Assembly (NCBI GenBank): GCA_964543195.1
Contig: CAZIXF010000020.1
Coordinates: 21,602-85,601 of the forward strand
Source: JAGTVG01 sp964543195
Lineage (GTDB): Bacteria > Bacteroidota > Bacteroidia > Cytophagales > Cyclobacteriaceae
DNA length: 64,000 bases
Direction: 5' to 3'
Shown: positions 35,229 through 44,368 of the stretch, in pieces
Layout: the number at the start of each line of letters is the position of its first letter
Numbering within the stretch: the first letter of the stretch is position 1
Position numbers and translations under genes: made by a program
Notes under the pieces: generated by a model
Database searches by the model: none
The model's input: the letters and a program-made list of their open reading frames with translations, nothing else
Told to the model about the DNA's origin: nothing

Positions 35229-38200
35229 TTGGTGTCGCATAAAGAATTTATATCATTATATACCAACGACAGCTTTGTTCAGACTATTGCGGAAGCCATA
35301 AAATCCAATGAAAAGCAACGGGTCCGGATACAGGGTCTTCATGGAAGCCTGGATTCAGTGATCGCTGCCGCTGTCTATTATCTGAACCATCAGAACTATC
35401 TGTTTGTATTACATGACAAGGAGGAAGCGGCCTATTTCCAGAACGACCTGAAGAATTTAATTCCGGACAGGGAGATTTTCTTATATCCCGGTTCTTATAA
35501 AAAGCCTTATGATATCCAGGAAACGGAAAACGCCAATGTACTCATGCGGGCTGAAATACTGAACCGGATTAGTCATAAGGGCAGTAAAGGAGAACTGATC
35601 GTAACCTATCCTGATGCACTTGCCGAAAAAGTGATCAATAAACGCTCCCTGGAGGATCATACCATTTCGTTAAAAAAAGGATCAAACCTCAAAATCAATG
35701 AGTTTACGGAATTAATGATCTCCTACGATTTTGAAAAATCTGATTTTGTATTTGAGGCCGGGCAGTTTTCAGTGCGGGGTGGGATCATTGATATCTTTTC
35801 TTATGGTAATGAACTGCCGTATCGTCTGGAGCTTTTTGGCAATGAGATAGAAAGCATCCGTACTTTTGATCCGGACTCGCAGTTATCTGTCAATACGCTG
35901 AACGAGATCCATATCATACCCAATATTCAAACCAAGCTGAATCAGGAGACCAGGGATTCTTTTCTTTCTTTTTTTCCAAGGAACACAAAAATATTCGTTA
36001 AGGATCATGAATTAACACAGGATATTATTCAAAAATATTTCGATAAAGCAAAGGATGTTTTCGAGAGCCTGATGCAGAAGAGCGACAAGACTCAGATCGT
36101 ACTGAATCCTCAGGAGCTGTTTGAAACTTCTTCTTCCTTTTCGGAGGAATTAAAAAAATTCACATCGATAGAATTCGGGAACCGGTTTTATTATCCGGAT
36201 GCCAGAATCTTTGAAATCGTTTCCCAGAGTCAGCCTTCCTTCAATAAAAATTTCGGGTTGCTGAGTACCAACCTGGAAAGGAATCAGGATAAGGATATTC
36301 GTAATATCATTTCAGCCGAATCGGAATACCAGATAGAACGGTTAAAAACAATATTCGATGAAATAAATCCTCATGTCGGGTTTGAAACTATTCATATTGA
36401 ACTGAGAAGCGGATATATTGATCATATCACCAAAACAGCCGTCTATACAGACCATCAGTTGTTTGAAAGGTATCACCGGTATAGCTCAAGGAAAAAATAT
36501 ACCAAGTCAAAAGCCCTTACCCTACGGGAACTCCAAACCCTGCAGCCAGGAGATTATGTTACACATATTGATTATGGTATAGGCCGGTTTGTGGGAATGG
36601 ACAAGGTAGAGGTAAATGGCAGGGAACAGGAGGCATTAAGACTGATCTATAAAGATGATGACCTGCTTTATGTGGGAGTCCAATCCTTGCATAAGATCAC
36701 GAAATATTCAGGGAAAGAAGGCAGTCCTCCTGTTATGAGTAAACTGGGGACCCAGGAATGGGAAACAAAAAAGAAACGGGTTAAAAAGAAGGTAAAAGAT
36801 ATAGCAGAGGATCTGATCCGTCTTTATGCCAAACGAAAGGCGGCACCCGGTATTTCTTTCGGCAGGGATAGCTACCTTCAGGCTGAACTGGAATCCTCCT
36901 TCATATATGAAGATACACCTGACCAGGCCCAATCTACCCGGGATGTTAAAAATGATATGGAAAAGGGCCATCCCATGGACAGGCTGGTATGTGGCGATGT
37001 AGGTTTCGGTAAAACGGAGGTCGCGATAAGGGCTGCTTTCAAAACGGTTGCCGATGATAAACAGGTGGCTGTGCTGGTACCAACCACCCTGCTCGCCTTT
37101 CAGCATTTCCGTACATTTTCAGAACGGCTGGCCGATTTTCCTGTCAATATAGATTATATAAGCCGCTTTAAATCAACAAAAATCATTAAACAATCCCTTA
37201 AGAATTTAACGGAAGGTAAAACCGATATTATTATCGGTACGCATCGACTGGTGAATAAAGATGTGATTTTTAAAGATCTAGGATTGTTAATCATTGATGA
37301 AGAACAGAAATTTGGTGTGAGTGTGAAGGAAAAACTGAAGGAATTAAGGGTTAATGTAGATACGCTAACCCTCACAGCCACGCCTATTCCCAGAACCCTG
37401 CACTTTTCACTGATGGGAGCCCGCGATTTGAGTATCATTACTACTCCCCCTCCCAACCGACAGCCGGTGTCCACGGAAATCCATACGTTCAATGAAGAAA
37501 TAATAAGGGATGCGATCAGTTTTGAATTACGCCGGGGGGGCCAGGTATTTTTTGTTCATAACCGGATCAATGACATAGAATCAATTGCCAACATAATACT
37601 TCGACTTGTTCCGGATGCCAACATCGCGGTTGCACATGGCCGCATGAAGGGAGATAAACTTGAAGAGGTCATGATCAGATTCATTGAAGGCGAATGTGAT
37701 ATACTTGTATCCACCAATATTATTGAATCGGGTCTCGACATTCCCAATGCCAATACCATTATCATTAACCAGGCCCATATGTTTGGGCTTTCCGACCTCC
37801 ATCAGATGCGGGGCCGGGTAGGCAGATCCAATAAAAAAGCCTTTTGTTATCTTTTATCCCCTCCCACTTCGGTACTCACCATCGAAGCCAGAAAGCGATT
37901 GAGAACCCTGGAAGAATTTTCTGAACTTGGAGATGGTTTCAAGGTGGCTATGCGTGACCTGGATATCCGGGGTGCGGGAAATCTCCTGGGTAGTGAACAA
38001 AGCGGGTTTATCAATGACCTGGGCTTCGATACCTATCATAAGATCCTGGATGAAACCATTACCGAATTGAAAGAAGGTGAGTTTAGAGATCTTTTCGAGC
38101 AGGACCTGAAGAAAAAAACTGACATAATCTCAGAAGATTGTATCATCGAAACTGATTTTGAAATGCTGATCCCTGAAGATTATGTAACCAATATCAGTGA

Positions 38201-38603
38201 ACGTCTCAGCTTATATTCAAGACTTGATAATTTTTCTTCGGAAGAAGAACTCCAATCATTCATCAAAGAATTACAGGACCGCTTCGGAAATATTCCGGGA
38301 TCGGTATTTACATTAATCGAAATGGTTCGGGTGCGCTGGCTGGCCGAAAAACTTGGCATGGAAAAGCTGACCATCAAAAACGGTATCCTCAAAGGTCAGT
38401 TTATGGACCCTGATAACGAAGCCTTTTATAAATCGGATACCTTCGGGAAAATATTAAGTTATATCAAGGATAATCCTGGTAAATGTCAGCTTAAAGATGC
38501 CGGTAAAAGACCCCTCCTTTTTATCAGGGGTGTGGCTGAAGTAAAAGAATCCAAAAAAATATTAGAGGATATCCTTCAAATTTCCCGGCATATCACACAA
38601 TAA
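35229..38603 (+). CDS. mfd: Transcription-repair coupling factor
   Basis: 1,124 residues, full length. Order: UvrB-like region at the N-terminus (VAAAVYYLNHQNYLF, VRGGIIDIFSYG), the RNA-polymerase interaction domain with LQPGDYVTHIDYGIGRF at about residue 435, a RecG-like motor with Walker A VGFGKTEVA at about 590 and box DEEQ (IIDEEQKFG), TATPIPRTL, IESGLDIPNANT and QMRGRVGRS, and a C-terminal TRCF domain. Mfd removes RNA polymerase stalled at lesions and recruits UvrA. Translation begins at TTG 35229 or GTG 35232, as no ATG is available upstream of the conserved start. Confidence 0.97.
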   Translation: MVSHKEFISLYTNDSFVQTIAEAIKSNEKQRVRIQGLHGSLDSVIAAAVYYLNHQNYLFVLHDKEEAAYFQNDLKNLIPDREIFLYPGSYKKPYDIQETENANVLMRAEILNRISHKGSKGELIVTYPDALAEKVINKRSLEDHTISLKKGSNLKINEFTELMISYDFEKSDFVFEAGQFSVRGGIIDIFSYGNELPYRLELFGNEIESIRTFDPDSQLSVNTLNEIHIIPNIQTKLNQETRDSFLSFFPRNTKIFVKDHELTQDIIQKYFDKAKDVFESLMQKSDKTQIVLNPQELFETSSSFSEELKKFTSIEFGNRFYYPDARIFEIVSQSQPSFNKNFGLLSTNLERNQDKDIRNIISAESEYQIERLKTIFDEINPHVGFETIHIELRSGYIDHITKTAVYTDHQLFERYHRYSSRKKYTKSKALTLRELQTLQPGDYVTHIDYGIGRFVGMDKVEVNGREQEALRLIYKDDDLLYVGVQSLHKITKYSGKEGSPPVMSKLGTQEWETKKKRVKKKVKDIAEDLIRLYAKRKAAPGISFGRDSYLQAELESSFIYEDTPDQAQSTRDVKNDMEKGHPMDRLVCGDVGFGKTEVAIRAAFKTVADDKQVAVLVPTTLLAFQHFRTFSERLADFPVNIDYISRFKSTKIIKQSLKNLTEGKTDIIIGTHRLVNKDVIFKDLGLLIIDEEQKFGVSVKEKLKELRVNVDTLTLTATPIPRTLHFSLMGARDLSIITTPPPNRQPVSTEIHTFNEEIIRDAISFELRRGGQVFFVHNRINDIESIANIILRLVPDANIAVAHGRMKGDKLEEVMIRFIEGECDILVSTNIIESGLDIPNANTIIINQAHMFGLSDLHQMRGRVGRSNKKAFCYLLSPPTSVLTIEARKRLRTLEEFSELGDGFKVAMRDLDIRGAGNLLGSEQSGFINDLGFDTYHKILDETITELKEGEFRDLFEQDLKKKTDIISEDCIIETDFEMLIPEDYVTNISERLSLYSRLDNFSSEEELQSFIKELQDRFGNIPGSVFTLIEMVRVRWLAEKLGMEKLTIKNGILKGQFMDPDNEAFYKSDTFGKILSYIKDNPGKCQLKDAGKRPLLFIRGVAEVKESKKILEDILQISRHITQ

Positions 38604-38832
38604 AACGTTTATTTTTGAGTATATATCTTAGACAATTGCTACAGGCAGATCTTGGAAAATTGTAATATTTAATTAAAAATTTTACATTTAGTTTGTTTTT
38701 CTTGTAATATTGTCACAAATTTTGGCCTATTTTAGGCTTCATTATGCATTTTAACAGTTGAAACTGAGTTTCAGCAACATTTTTCAGGTAAGAAGTAAAA
38801 CAGGTGTTAACACGTTTGGATAAAATTTAAAG

Positions 38833-40062
38833 ATGAAAAATTTATTTCAATCCCTTAAAAATCTAGTCTTATTTGCGGTGGTTTCATCTTTTTTGTACGC
38901 ATGTGGCGGAAAAGGCCATCCCACTGCATCCAGTCCCGGAAGTTACAGTACGGCTACCGGTCTGGAATATAATTCGGAAGAAGGTTTTCAGGTTGCTGAA
39001 TATCGCGGACAGCCTGAAGGACCCAATCTGGTATTCATAGAAGGTGGAAGAACTGTACTGGGCTCCTTCGAAGAAGACATTATTCATGCGAGGGATAATA
39101 TTGAAAGAACAGTAACGGTTGCTTCTTTTTACATGGATGAAACCGAAGTGGCCAATATTCACTGGCTTGAGTATCTGAACTATGTCCGGCTGGACTCTCC
39201 ACGAACCGCCTATGAAACTGCGCTTCCCGATACCACGGTATGGGCAAGAGATCTGGCTTTCAACGATCCCTACACGAATCATTATTTCCGTTATCCGGGA
39301 TTCAGGTTTTATCCTGTCGTGGGTGTGAGCTGGAGGCAGGCTGTCGATTATGCCAACTGGAGAACAGCAGTAGTTAATGCAAAACTGGCAGCCGAGGCAG
39401 GTTTGGAGGATCTTCCGGCTGAAACCGGAGGAAGGATACCTCTTGAAACCGGAGTGGTATTACCCGATTACCGATTACCTACGGAAGCAGAATGGGAATA
39501 TGCCGCTCAGGCATTGATCGGAACACAATGGCTGGATGAAAACCAGACCCATCAACGGATCTATCCCTGGGATGGACACGCCCTGAGAAATCCGTATGGA
39601 AAAGAAATGGGTTATTTTCTTGCCAATTTTAAAAGAGGACGAGGTGATTATGCGGGTATTGCCGGAAAACTGAATGACGGTGCCATGATCACAGCCTATA
39701 TTTATGAATATCCTCCGAATGATTTTGGCTTATATAATATGGCAGGTAATGTGAATGAATGGGTATTGGATGTATATCGCCCATTATCTTTTCAGGATGT
39801 GGAAGACCTGAACCCCGTCAGAAGAAGCCCTGCTGATAAAAATGCAACGGAGAATGCCAACATCGATGATCCCCAGGATTGGTATGAATGGGATACCCGT
39901 CAATCACTTATCAGCGACCGGGTAAGGGTTTATAAGGGTGGAGCCTGGAATGATATTGCTTACTGGCTATCCCCTGGCACCAGGCGGTTTCTGGCTGAGG
40001 ATTCTGCCACAGCCACCATTGGTTTCCGCTGTGCGATGATACGTGCCGGTTCCAATTATTAA
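38833..40062 (+). CDS. GldJ/GldK-family SUMF1-like lipoprotein (T9SS/gliding component)
   Basis: 409 residues. Lipobox SSFLYACGG predicts a lipoprotein. The rest is a formylglycine-generating-enzyme-like (SUMF1) fold: FIEGGRTVLGSFEED, VASFYMDETEVANIHWLEYLN, YPVVGVSWRQAVDYANW, LPTEAEWEYAA, NMAGNVNEWV, VYKGGAWND and the end IGFRCAM. The spacing and the phrase FYMDETEVAN are those of GldJ/GldK, structural outer-membrane-associated lipoproteins of the type IX secretion and gliding machine. SUMF1 catalytic Cys residues are not apparent, as expected for a structural role. It fits the T9SS cargo encoded at 9.8 kb. gldKLMN is not adjacent. Confidence 0.78.
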   Translation: MKNLFQSLKNLVLFAVVSSFLYACGGKGHPTASSPGSYSTATGLEYNSEEGFQVAEYRGQPEGPNLVFIEGGRTVLGSFEEDIIHARDNIERTVTVASFYMDETEVANIHWLEYLNYVRLDSPRTAYETALPDTTVWARDLAFNDPYTNHYFRYPGFRFYPVVGVSWRQAVDYANWRTAVVNAKLAAEAGLEDLPAETGGRIPLETGVVLPDYRLPTEAEWEYAAQALIGTQWLDENQTHQRIYPWDGHALRNPYGKEMGYFLANFKRGRGDYAGIAGKLNDGAMITAYIYEYPPNDFGLYNMAGNVNEWVLDVYRPLSFQDVEDLNPVRRSPADKNATENANIDDPQDWYEWDTRQSLISDRVRVYKGGAWNDIAYWLSPGTRRFLAEDSATATIGFRCAMIRAGSNY

Positions 40063-40084
40063 GACTCCGAAATATCAAAATCCG

Positions 40085-40110
40085 ACCCGGTCCCGTGACC
40101 GGGTTTTTTA
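40085..40110 (+). terminator. Intrinsic terminator after the GldJ-like gene
   Basis: ACCCGGTC (40085-40092) pairs perfectly with GACCGGGT (40097-40104) over a 4-base loop, followed by six T. It lies between two convergent genes. Confidence 0.88.
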
Positions 40111-40157
40111 TTTTAGCTGCCCGGAAAACCGTTCAACGTCATTTCTTTTTATTTTGG

Positions 40158-40838
40158 CTATTCCTCCGCTATAGCCAGAGAGGCAAGACTCAAACCGGCT
40201 GCCCCTGCCTCAATCAGTTCACCGGCACAAGACTCCATGGTGGCCCCCGTAGTAATTACATCATCCACCAGTAAGATATGACAATCCCTGATGGCCTGAT
40301 GATCGACTACACTGAAGATTCCTTCCACATTTTTTAATCGGTCCATTCTGCTCTTGTTGGTTTGAGTAACATTATTCACTTTCCGCATTACGTATTTATC
40401 AGTCCAGGTTATATTCAATGCACCGGACAAACCTTTTGCAATATAATCCGACTGGTTAAAGCCTCTTTTCCGTCTTTTAACCGGATGGAGAGGTAGCGGG
40501 ATGATCAAATCAAAATAAACATTCTTTTCCAGGGATCTAATTTCCAATCCCAGCCAGTATCCCAGTATTTCTCCAAGCACAGGCCGGTGCCTGTATTTTA
40601 TTTTATGCAGTATCTGCTGTGTAATTCCCTTCTTATAATACTTTAGATAGGAATAAAAACCTTTATAACGTTCCGGATATATAAAATAGCGGTTAACCAC
40701 CTGCTCCAGGAATGTATTATCTACCAATGGCAGATCACTTATGCACCCCGCACAGAGCATTTGCTCCCCTTTAGCTAAACTCCTATGGCAGATTTCACAG
40801 GTATGTGGAAATAAGAGCGATAAAAAATCGTTGAACAT
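40158..40838 (-). CDS. comF: ComF-family phosphoribosyltransferase-like protein
   Basis: 226 residues. N-terminal zinc finger with CEICHRSL and LCAGC, then a type I phosphoribosyltransferase domain ending in the PRPP motif ILLVDDVITTGATM. RKRGFNQSDYIAKGLS is diagnostic for ComF/GntX. ComF is needed for import or processing of transforming DNA in naturally competent bacteria and is widely kept in Bacteroidota. It is convergent with the GldJ-like gene across the terminator. Confidence 0.92.
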   Translation of the reverse strand: MFNDFLSLLFPHTCEICHRSLAKGEQMLCAGCISDLPLVDNTFLEQVVNRYFIYPERYKGFYSYLKYYKKGITQQILHKIKYRHRPVLGEILGYWLGLEIRSLEKNVYFDLIIPLPLHPVKRRKRGFNQSDYIAKGLSGALNITWTDKYVMRKVNNVTQTNKSRMDRLKNVEGIFSVVDHQAIRDCHILLVDDVITTGATMESCAGELIEAGAAGLSLASLAIAEE

Positions 40839-41016
40839 AGCTGGCTGGATTTTTTATTAAATTAATAAAATTATATTTGTTTTAACAAGATAAAAGCCGG
40901 ATTGGATCAGGAAAAAATTTTCCGGGTTAGATTTATGGCAAATCGGAATGATCTCAGGATTTGCAGAACAACAGGAATCCTGAATAAAACCAATACGGGG
41001 AGATAAAATACGAAGA

Positions 41017-41370
41017 ATGTATCAGAAGGATCTTGATTTATACAGGAAATGGAAAGAGGTATTAAAGAAGATTGAATCATCCATTGGTAAAAAACCTCAG
41101 GACATTAAGTCTGTACTTTTTCTAATTGGAGTTCAGGAGCTTGGACAGGGTAAAAGACGGTTTTCAAAGGAAGAAAAACAGGACCTGCTGCATATAGCGA
41201 TATGCCGGTTGCTCAGTCAGTCGGGTTATTATGAACTTGAAGGAATAGATAAGGAGGGCTGGCCGCACTGGAAACTGATTAAAAAACTGCCTCATTTTGA
41301 CCTGCTTGAACAGGAAAAATTATTGAAAATGCATATAATCGATTATTTCGAAAATGAAACAGGTATCTGA
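41017..41370 (+). CDS. Conserved hypothetical protein upstream of xth
   Basis: 117 residues, cytoplasmic, helical, not assigned to a functional family. Notable pieces are IKSVLFLIGVQELGQG, RRFSKEEKQDLLHIAICRLLSQSG and the aromatic turn EGWPHWKLIKKLPHF. Its stop codon directly abuts the ATG of the exonuclease III gene, so the two are translated from one message and may act together in DNA repair; that is inference from position only. ACGGGGAGA about 15 bases before the ATG is a possible ribosome site. Confidence 0.72.
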   Translation: MYQKDLDLYRKWKEVLKKIESSIGKKPQDIKSVLFLIGVQELGQGKRRFSKEEKQDLLHIAICRLLSQSGYYELEGIDKEGWPHWKLIKKLPHFDLLEQEKLLKMHIIDYFENETGI

Positions 41371-42132
41371 ATGAAGATATATTCCTATAATTTGAATGGG
41401 ATTCGCTCCGCTATAAATAAAGGATTAATAGAGTGGCTCCGGCAGGAATCACCGGATGTGATATGCTTCCAGGAATTAAAAGCCCATCAGGATCAGATAG
41501 ATAATACATTATTGGAAGAGCTCGGATACAGGATTTTCTGGCATTCGGCAGTTAAAAAAGGGTACAGCGGAGTGGCCATATTAGCGAAACAGGAACCGGA
41601 TCATGTGGAATATGGTTGCGGTATGGAAATCTATGACCGGGAAGGAAGAATTTTGCGGATCGATTATCCAGATCATTCTATAATGAACCTGTATGTACCA
41701 TCCGGCTCGAGTGGTGACGAACGACAGGAATTTAAAATGCAGTTCCTTTCAGATTTTATTGATTATATAGAAAAGATAAAAATCAACTATCCTAACCTGA
41801 TTATCTCCGGCGATTATAATATTTGTCATCATCCTATTGATATACATAATCCCGTATCCAATAAAAATTCCTCCGGGTTTCTTCCCGAAGAGCGGGCATG
41901 GGTGACCAATTTCCTGGATAACGGATTTATTGATACATTCAGATATTTCAATAAAGAACCTCATCAATATTCCTGGTGGAGTTTTCGGTTTAATGCCAGA
42001 AAAAGAAACCTGGGCTGGCGCATTGATTATCATATGGCATCCGGCACCATGAAATCCCGGTTGAAAAGTGCAACCATGTTTCAGGAGATCGTTCATTCTG
42101 ATCATTGCCCGATCATGCTGGAAATAGATTGA
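41371..42132 (+). CDS. xth: Exodeoxyribonuclease III / AP endonuclease
   Basis: 253 residues. Exonuclease-endonuclease-phosphatase fold: MKIYSYNLNGIRSA, CFQELKAHQ (metal Glu), GYSGVAILAK, ISGDYNICHHPIDI (catalytic Asp and Asn), WWSFRFNARKRNLGWRIDYH and the final HSDHCPI with the catalytic His. It cuts DNA 5' to abasic sites and has 3' exonuclease activity in base excision repair. Length is normal. It follows the 117-residue conserved protein without any gap. Confidence 0.95.
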   Translation: MKIYSYNLNGIRSAINKGLIEWLRQESPDVICFQELKAHQDQIDNTLLEELGYRIFWHSAVKKGYSGVAILAKQEPDHVEYGCGMEIYDREGRILRIDYPDHSIMNLYVPSGSSGDERQEFKMQFLSDFIDYIEKIKINYPNLIISGDYNICHHPIDIHNPVSNKNSSGFLPEERAWVTNFLDNGFIDTFRYFNKEPHQYSWWSFRFNARKRNLGWRIDYHMASGTMKSRLKSATMFQEIVHSDHCPIMLEID

Positions 42133-42178
42133 AAGAGCTAAATTTGTTATAAACCAATAAATTTTTATATAAAATTTT

Positions 42179-43942
42179 ATGAAAAATCTCAGCTGGTATT
42201 TTTTACTTATACTCTTCCTGGTATTTTCCTGTGAATCAGGGAAAAATGGCAGAGAAAATGAAGTCGGCCTCAGGGAAGCGGAGGGGGGCAGATATTACGG
42301 CGGCATTTTCCGTCTTAATGAGTCGGAATATATTAAAAATCTGTTTCCTCATAACATTACAGATGCCTATTCTTATCGTGTGGCATCTCAGATATATGAA
42401 GGACTTTTTAAGCTGAACGATGAAGATCTGACCGTAATCAATGGACTCGCCGAGGATTATTCAATTGATGAATCGCGCACTGTTTATACCATTAAGTTGA
42501 AGGAAAATGTTTTTTTCCATGATGATCCCTGTTTTCCTGGTGGCACCGGGCGGGAAGTAACCGCCGATGATGTAAAATATTGTTTTACACGCCTCTGCAC
42601 ACAGAATATGAATAATCAGTTGTTTTCATCCCTTTTCAAGGATGTACTGCTTGGAGCTGATGAATATTACAGGGCGACGGCAAACGGAAATGTGCCGGAT
42701 TTTGATGTGGAAGGAATTAAAGTGATCGATAAATATACTGTACAATTACAACTGGTAGAACCCAACTCCATATTCCTGATCAATCTTGCCATGCCCGGAT
42801 GCTATATTTATCCAAGGGAAGCTGAAGAAATGTACGGGCTGGATATGCGGATTAAAGCAGTGGGCACCGGCTCCTTTACCTTATCCAGTGTGGATGAGGA
42901 TATTTCTATCATATTGAAGAAAAATCCGAAATATCACGGGGTGGATGAATACGGTAATCAATTACCCTTCCTGGATGCCATAAGCATACAGTTCATAAAA
43001 GATAAAAAAACTGAGCTCTTTGAATTCAGAAAAGGAAATCTTGAAATGATCTACAGGCTTCCGACAGATTATATCATTGAAATCCTGGAAGAAACCCTCT
43101 CATCCAGCTCATCCAGGGAAGGAGAATACAGTCAGTATGAACTGCAGCGCGTACCCGAAATGATGACCCAGTTTCTCACTTTTAATATGCAGGACGAAAT
43201 TTTCAGCAACATTAATATCCGGAAAGCCTTTAATTATGCTATTGACCGGGAAAAAATACTTGATTTCGTCTTGAATGGTGAAGGTTATGCGCCCGGAAAT
43301 CAGGGTATTACTCCCCCTGTATTTTCAAATTATGATATTGACGATATTTACGGTTACCGGCTGAATGTCGATTCTGCCCGGTATTTTCTTGCCCGGGCCG
43401 GATACCCGGATGGTGAAAATTTTCCTGAAATTGAACTTTTCCTTAATCCGGGAGGTGAACGCAATACCAATGTAGCAGTTGAAATCCAGAAACAACTCAA
43501 GGATAACCTTAATATCAATGTGGAATTGACTATATTGCCTTTTGCCCAGCTTATAGAAAAAAGTTATCAGGGCAACTTCCGGTTAATGCGTGCGGGGTGG
43601 GTTGCTGATTTTCCAAGTCCCGAAAACTTTCTCTGGTTGTTTTATGGTGAAAATGTGCCAACAAAAGCGGGCCAGATATCGTATCCTAATATTACGAGAT
43701 ATAGAAATTCAGAATTTGACGCCTGGTATAGAAGAGCTCTGAATGCAAATTCCATTGAAGAGGCAAACGAACTTTTCAAGCGGGCAGAAAAAGTATTGAT
43801 GGAAGATGCTCCAATTATCGTCTTATGGTATGACGAGGGTTACAGATTAATACGCTCCTATATCAGAAATTTTCCTAATAATCCAATGCAATACCGGGAT
43901 TTTAGCGAAGTATATTTTGAGAAGGCAAGACAACTTAATTAA
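42179..43942 (+). CDS. Peptide/nickel-type ABC transporter substrate-binding lipoprotein
   Basis: 587 residues. Lipobox LVFSCESG; then a family 5 solute-binding protein: YRVASQIYEGLFKLNDEDLTV, FHDDPCFPGGTGREVTADDVKY, VEPNSIFLINLAMPGCYIYP, NIRKAFNYAIDREKIL, and a C-terminal APIIVLWYDEGYRL. These bind oligopeptides, nickel or similar ligands for import. No permease or ATPase gene is adjacent, so it is an orphan. It begins 46 bases after xth on the same strand. Confidence 0.9.
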   Translation: MKNLSWYFLLILFLVFSCESGKNGRENEVGLREAEGGRYYGGIFRLNESEYIKNLFPHNITDAYSYRVASQIYEGLFKLNDEDLTVINGLAEDYSIDESRTVYTIKLKENVFFHDDPCFPGGTGREVTADDVKYCFTRLCTQNMNNQLFSSLFKDVLLGADEYYRATANGNVPDFDVEGIKVIDKYTVQLQLVEPNSIFLINLAMPGCYIYPREAEEMYGLDMRIKAVGTGSFTLSSVDEDISIILKKNPKYHGVDEYGNQLPFLDAISIQFIKDKKTELFEFRKGNLEMIYRLPTDYIIEILEETLSSSSSREGEYSQYELQRVPEMMTQFLTFNMQDEIFSNINIRKAFNYAIDREKILDFVLNGEGYAPGNQGITPPVFSNYDIDDIYGYRLNVDSARYFLARAGYPDGENFPEIELFLNPGGERNTNVAVEIQKQLKDNLNINVELTILPFAQLIEKSYQGNFRLMRAGWVADFPSPENFLWLFYGENVPTKAGQISYPNITRYRNSEFDAWYRRALNANSIEEANELFKRAEKVLMEDAPIIVLWYDEGYRLIRSYIRNFPNNPMQYRDFSEVYFEKARQLN

Positions 43943-44368
43943 TTATTTTATGTTGGTAACCATTGGCCGGGCTAGAAAATAAAAACAGGGGTGAAATCCT
44001 GATATAAAAGCGGTGGGATGATTGGGTGTTTTATGGCTTGGCGATCAAAGGGACCTGGTGATGTGGGGGGCTTGGTGACGTGGGAGACCTGGTGATGTGG
44101 GGGCTTGTTAATCTTAATGATTTGGTGACCTTTGTGATTTGGTGACTTAGTGGTTTGCTGATCTTTGTGAATTGGTGATCTTTGTGAATTGGTGATCTTT
44201 GTGAATTGGTGACCTTAGTGAATTGGTGACCTTAGTGGCAAAATACCTTTATTTAATATCTTACAGGTCCGAAGCCACCAGGAAAGAAAAATGGTTAATC
44301 ATAGAAAACAAAAAACATCGTTAGAAATGATTGTAATGATGTGTAATAATTAATAAAAAAAGTGTGAC
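43943..44368. other. Intergenic region with tandem repeats
   Basis: 426 bases without a gene. The middle part is the 17-bp repeat array described separately; the last 130 bases before the DUF4175 start are A+T-rich and must contain its promoter, which I could not place. Confidence 0.5.
44051..44238 (+). repeat. 17-bp tandem repeat array (GGTGATCTTTGTGAATT)
   Basis: Seven head-to-tail units from 44124: six of 17 bases (one of 16) and a partial last one. Units 4 and 5 (44174-44190, 44191-44207) are identical, unit 3 differs at one base, unit 6 reads GGTGACCTTAGTGAATT. Diverged, G-rich versions (CTGGTGATGTGGGGG) extend left to about 44051. No stem-forming symmetry inside the unit. Related CTTTGTG/CTTAGTG strings are common in intergenic DNA of this phylum. 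Confidence 0.85.

Noticed and set aside
44051..44238. CRISPR-like array
   Set aside because: Units are 17 bp and head to tail with no spacers, and no cas genes are near; it is a simple tandem repeat.
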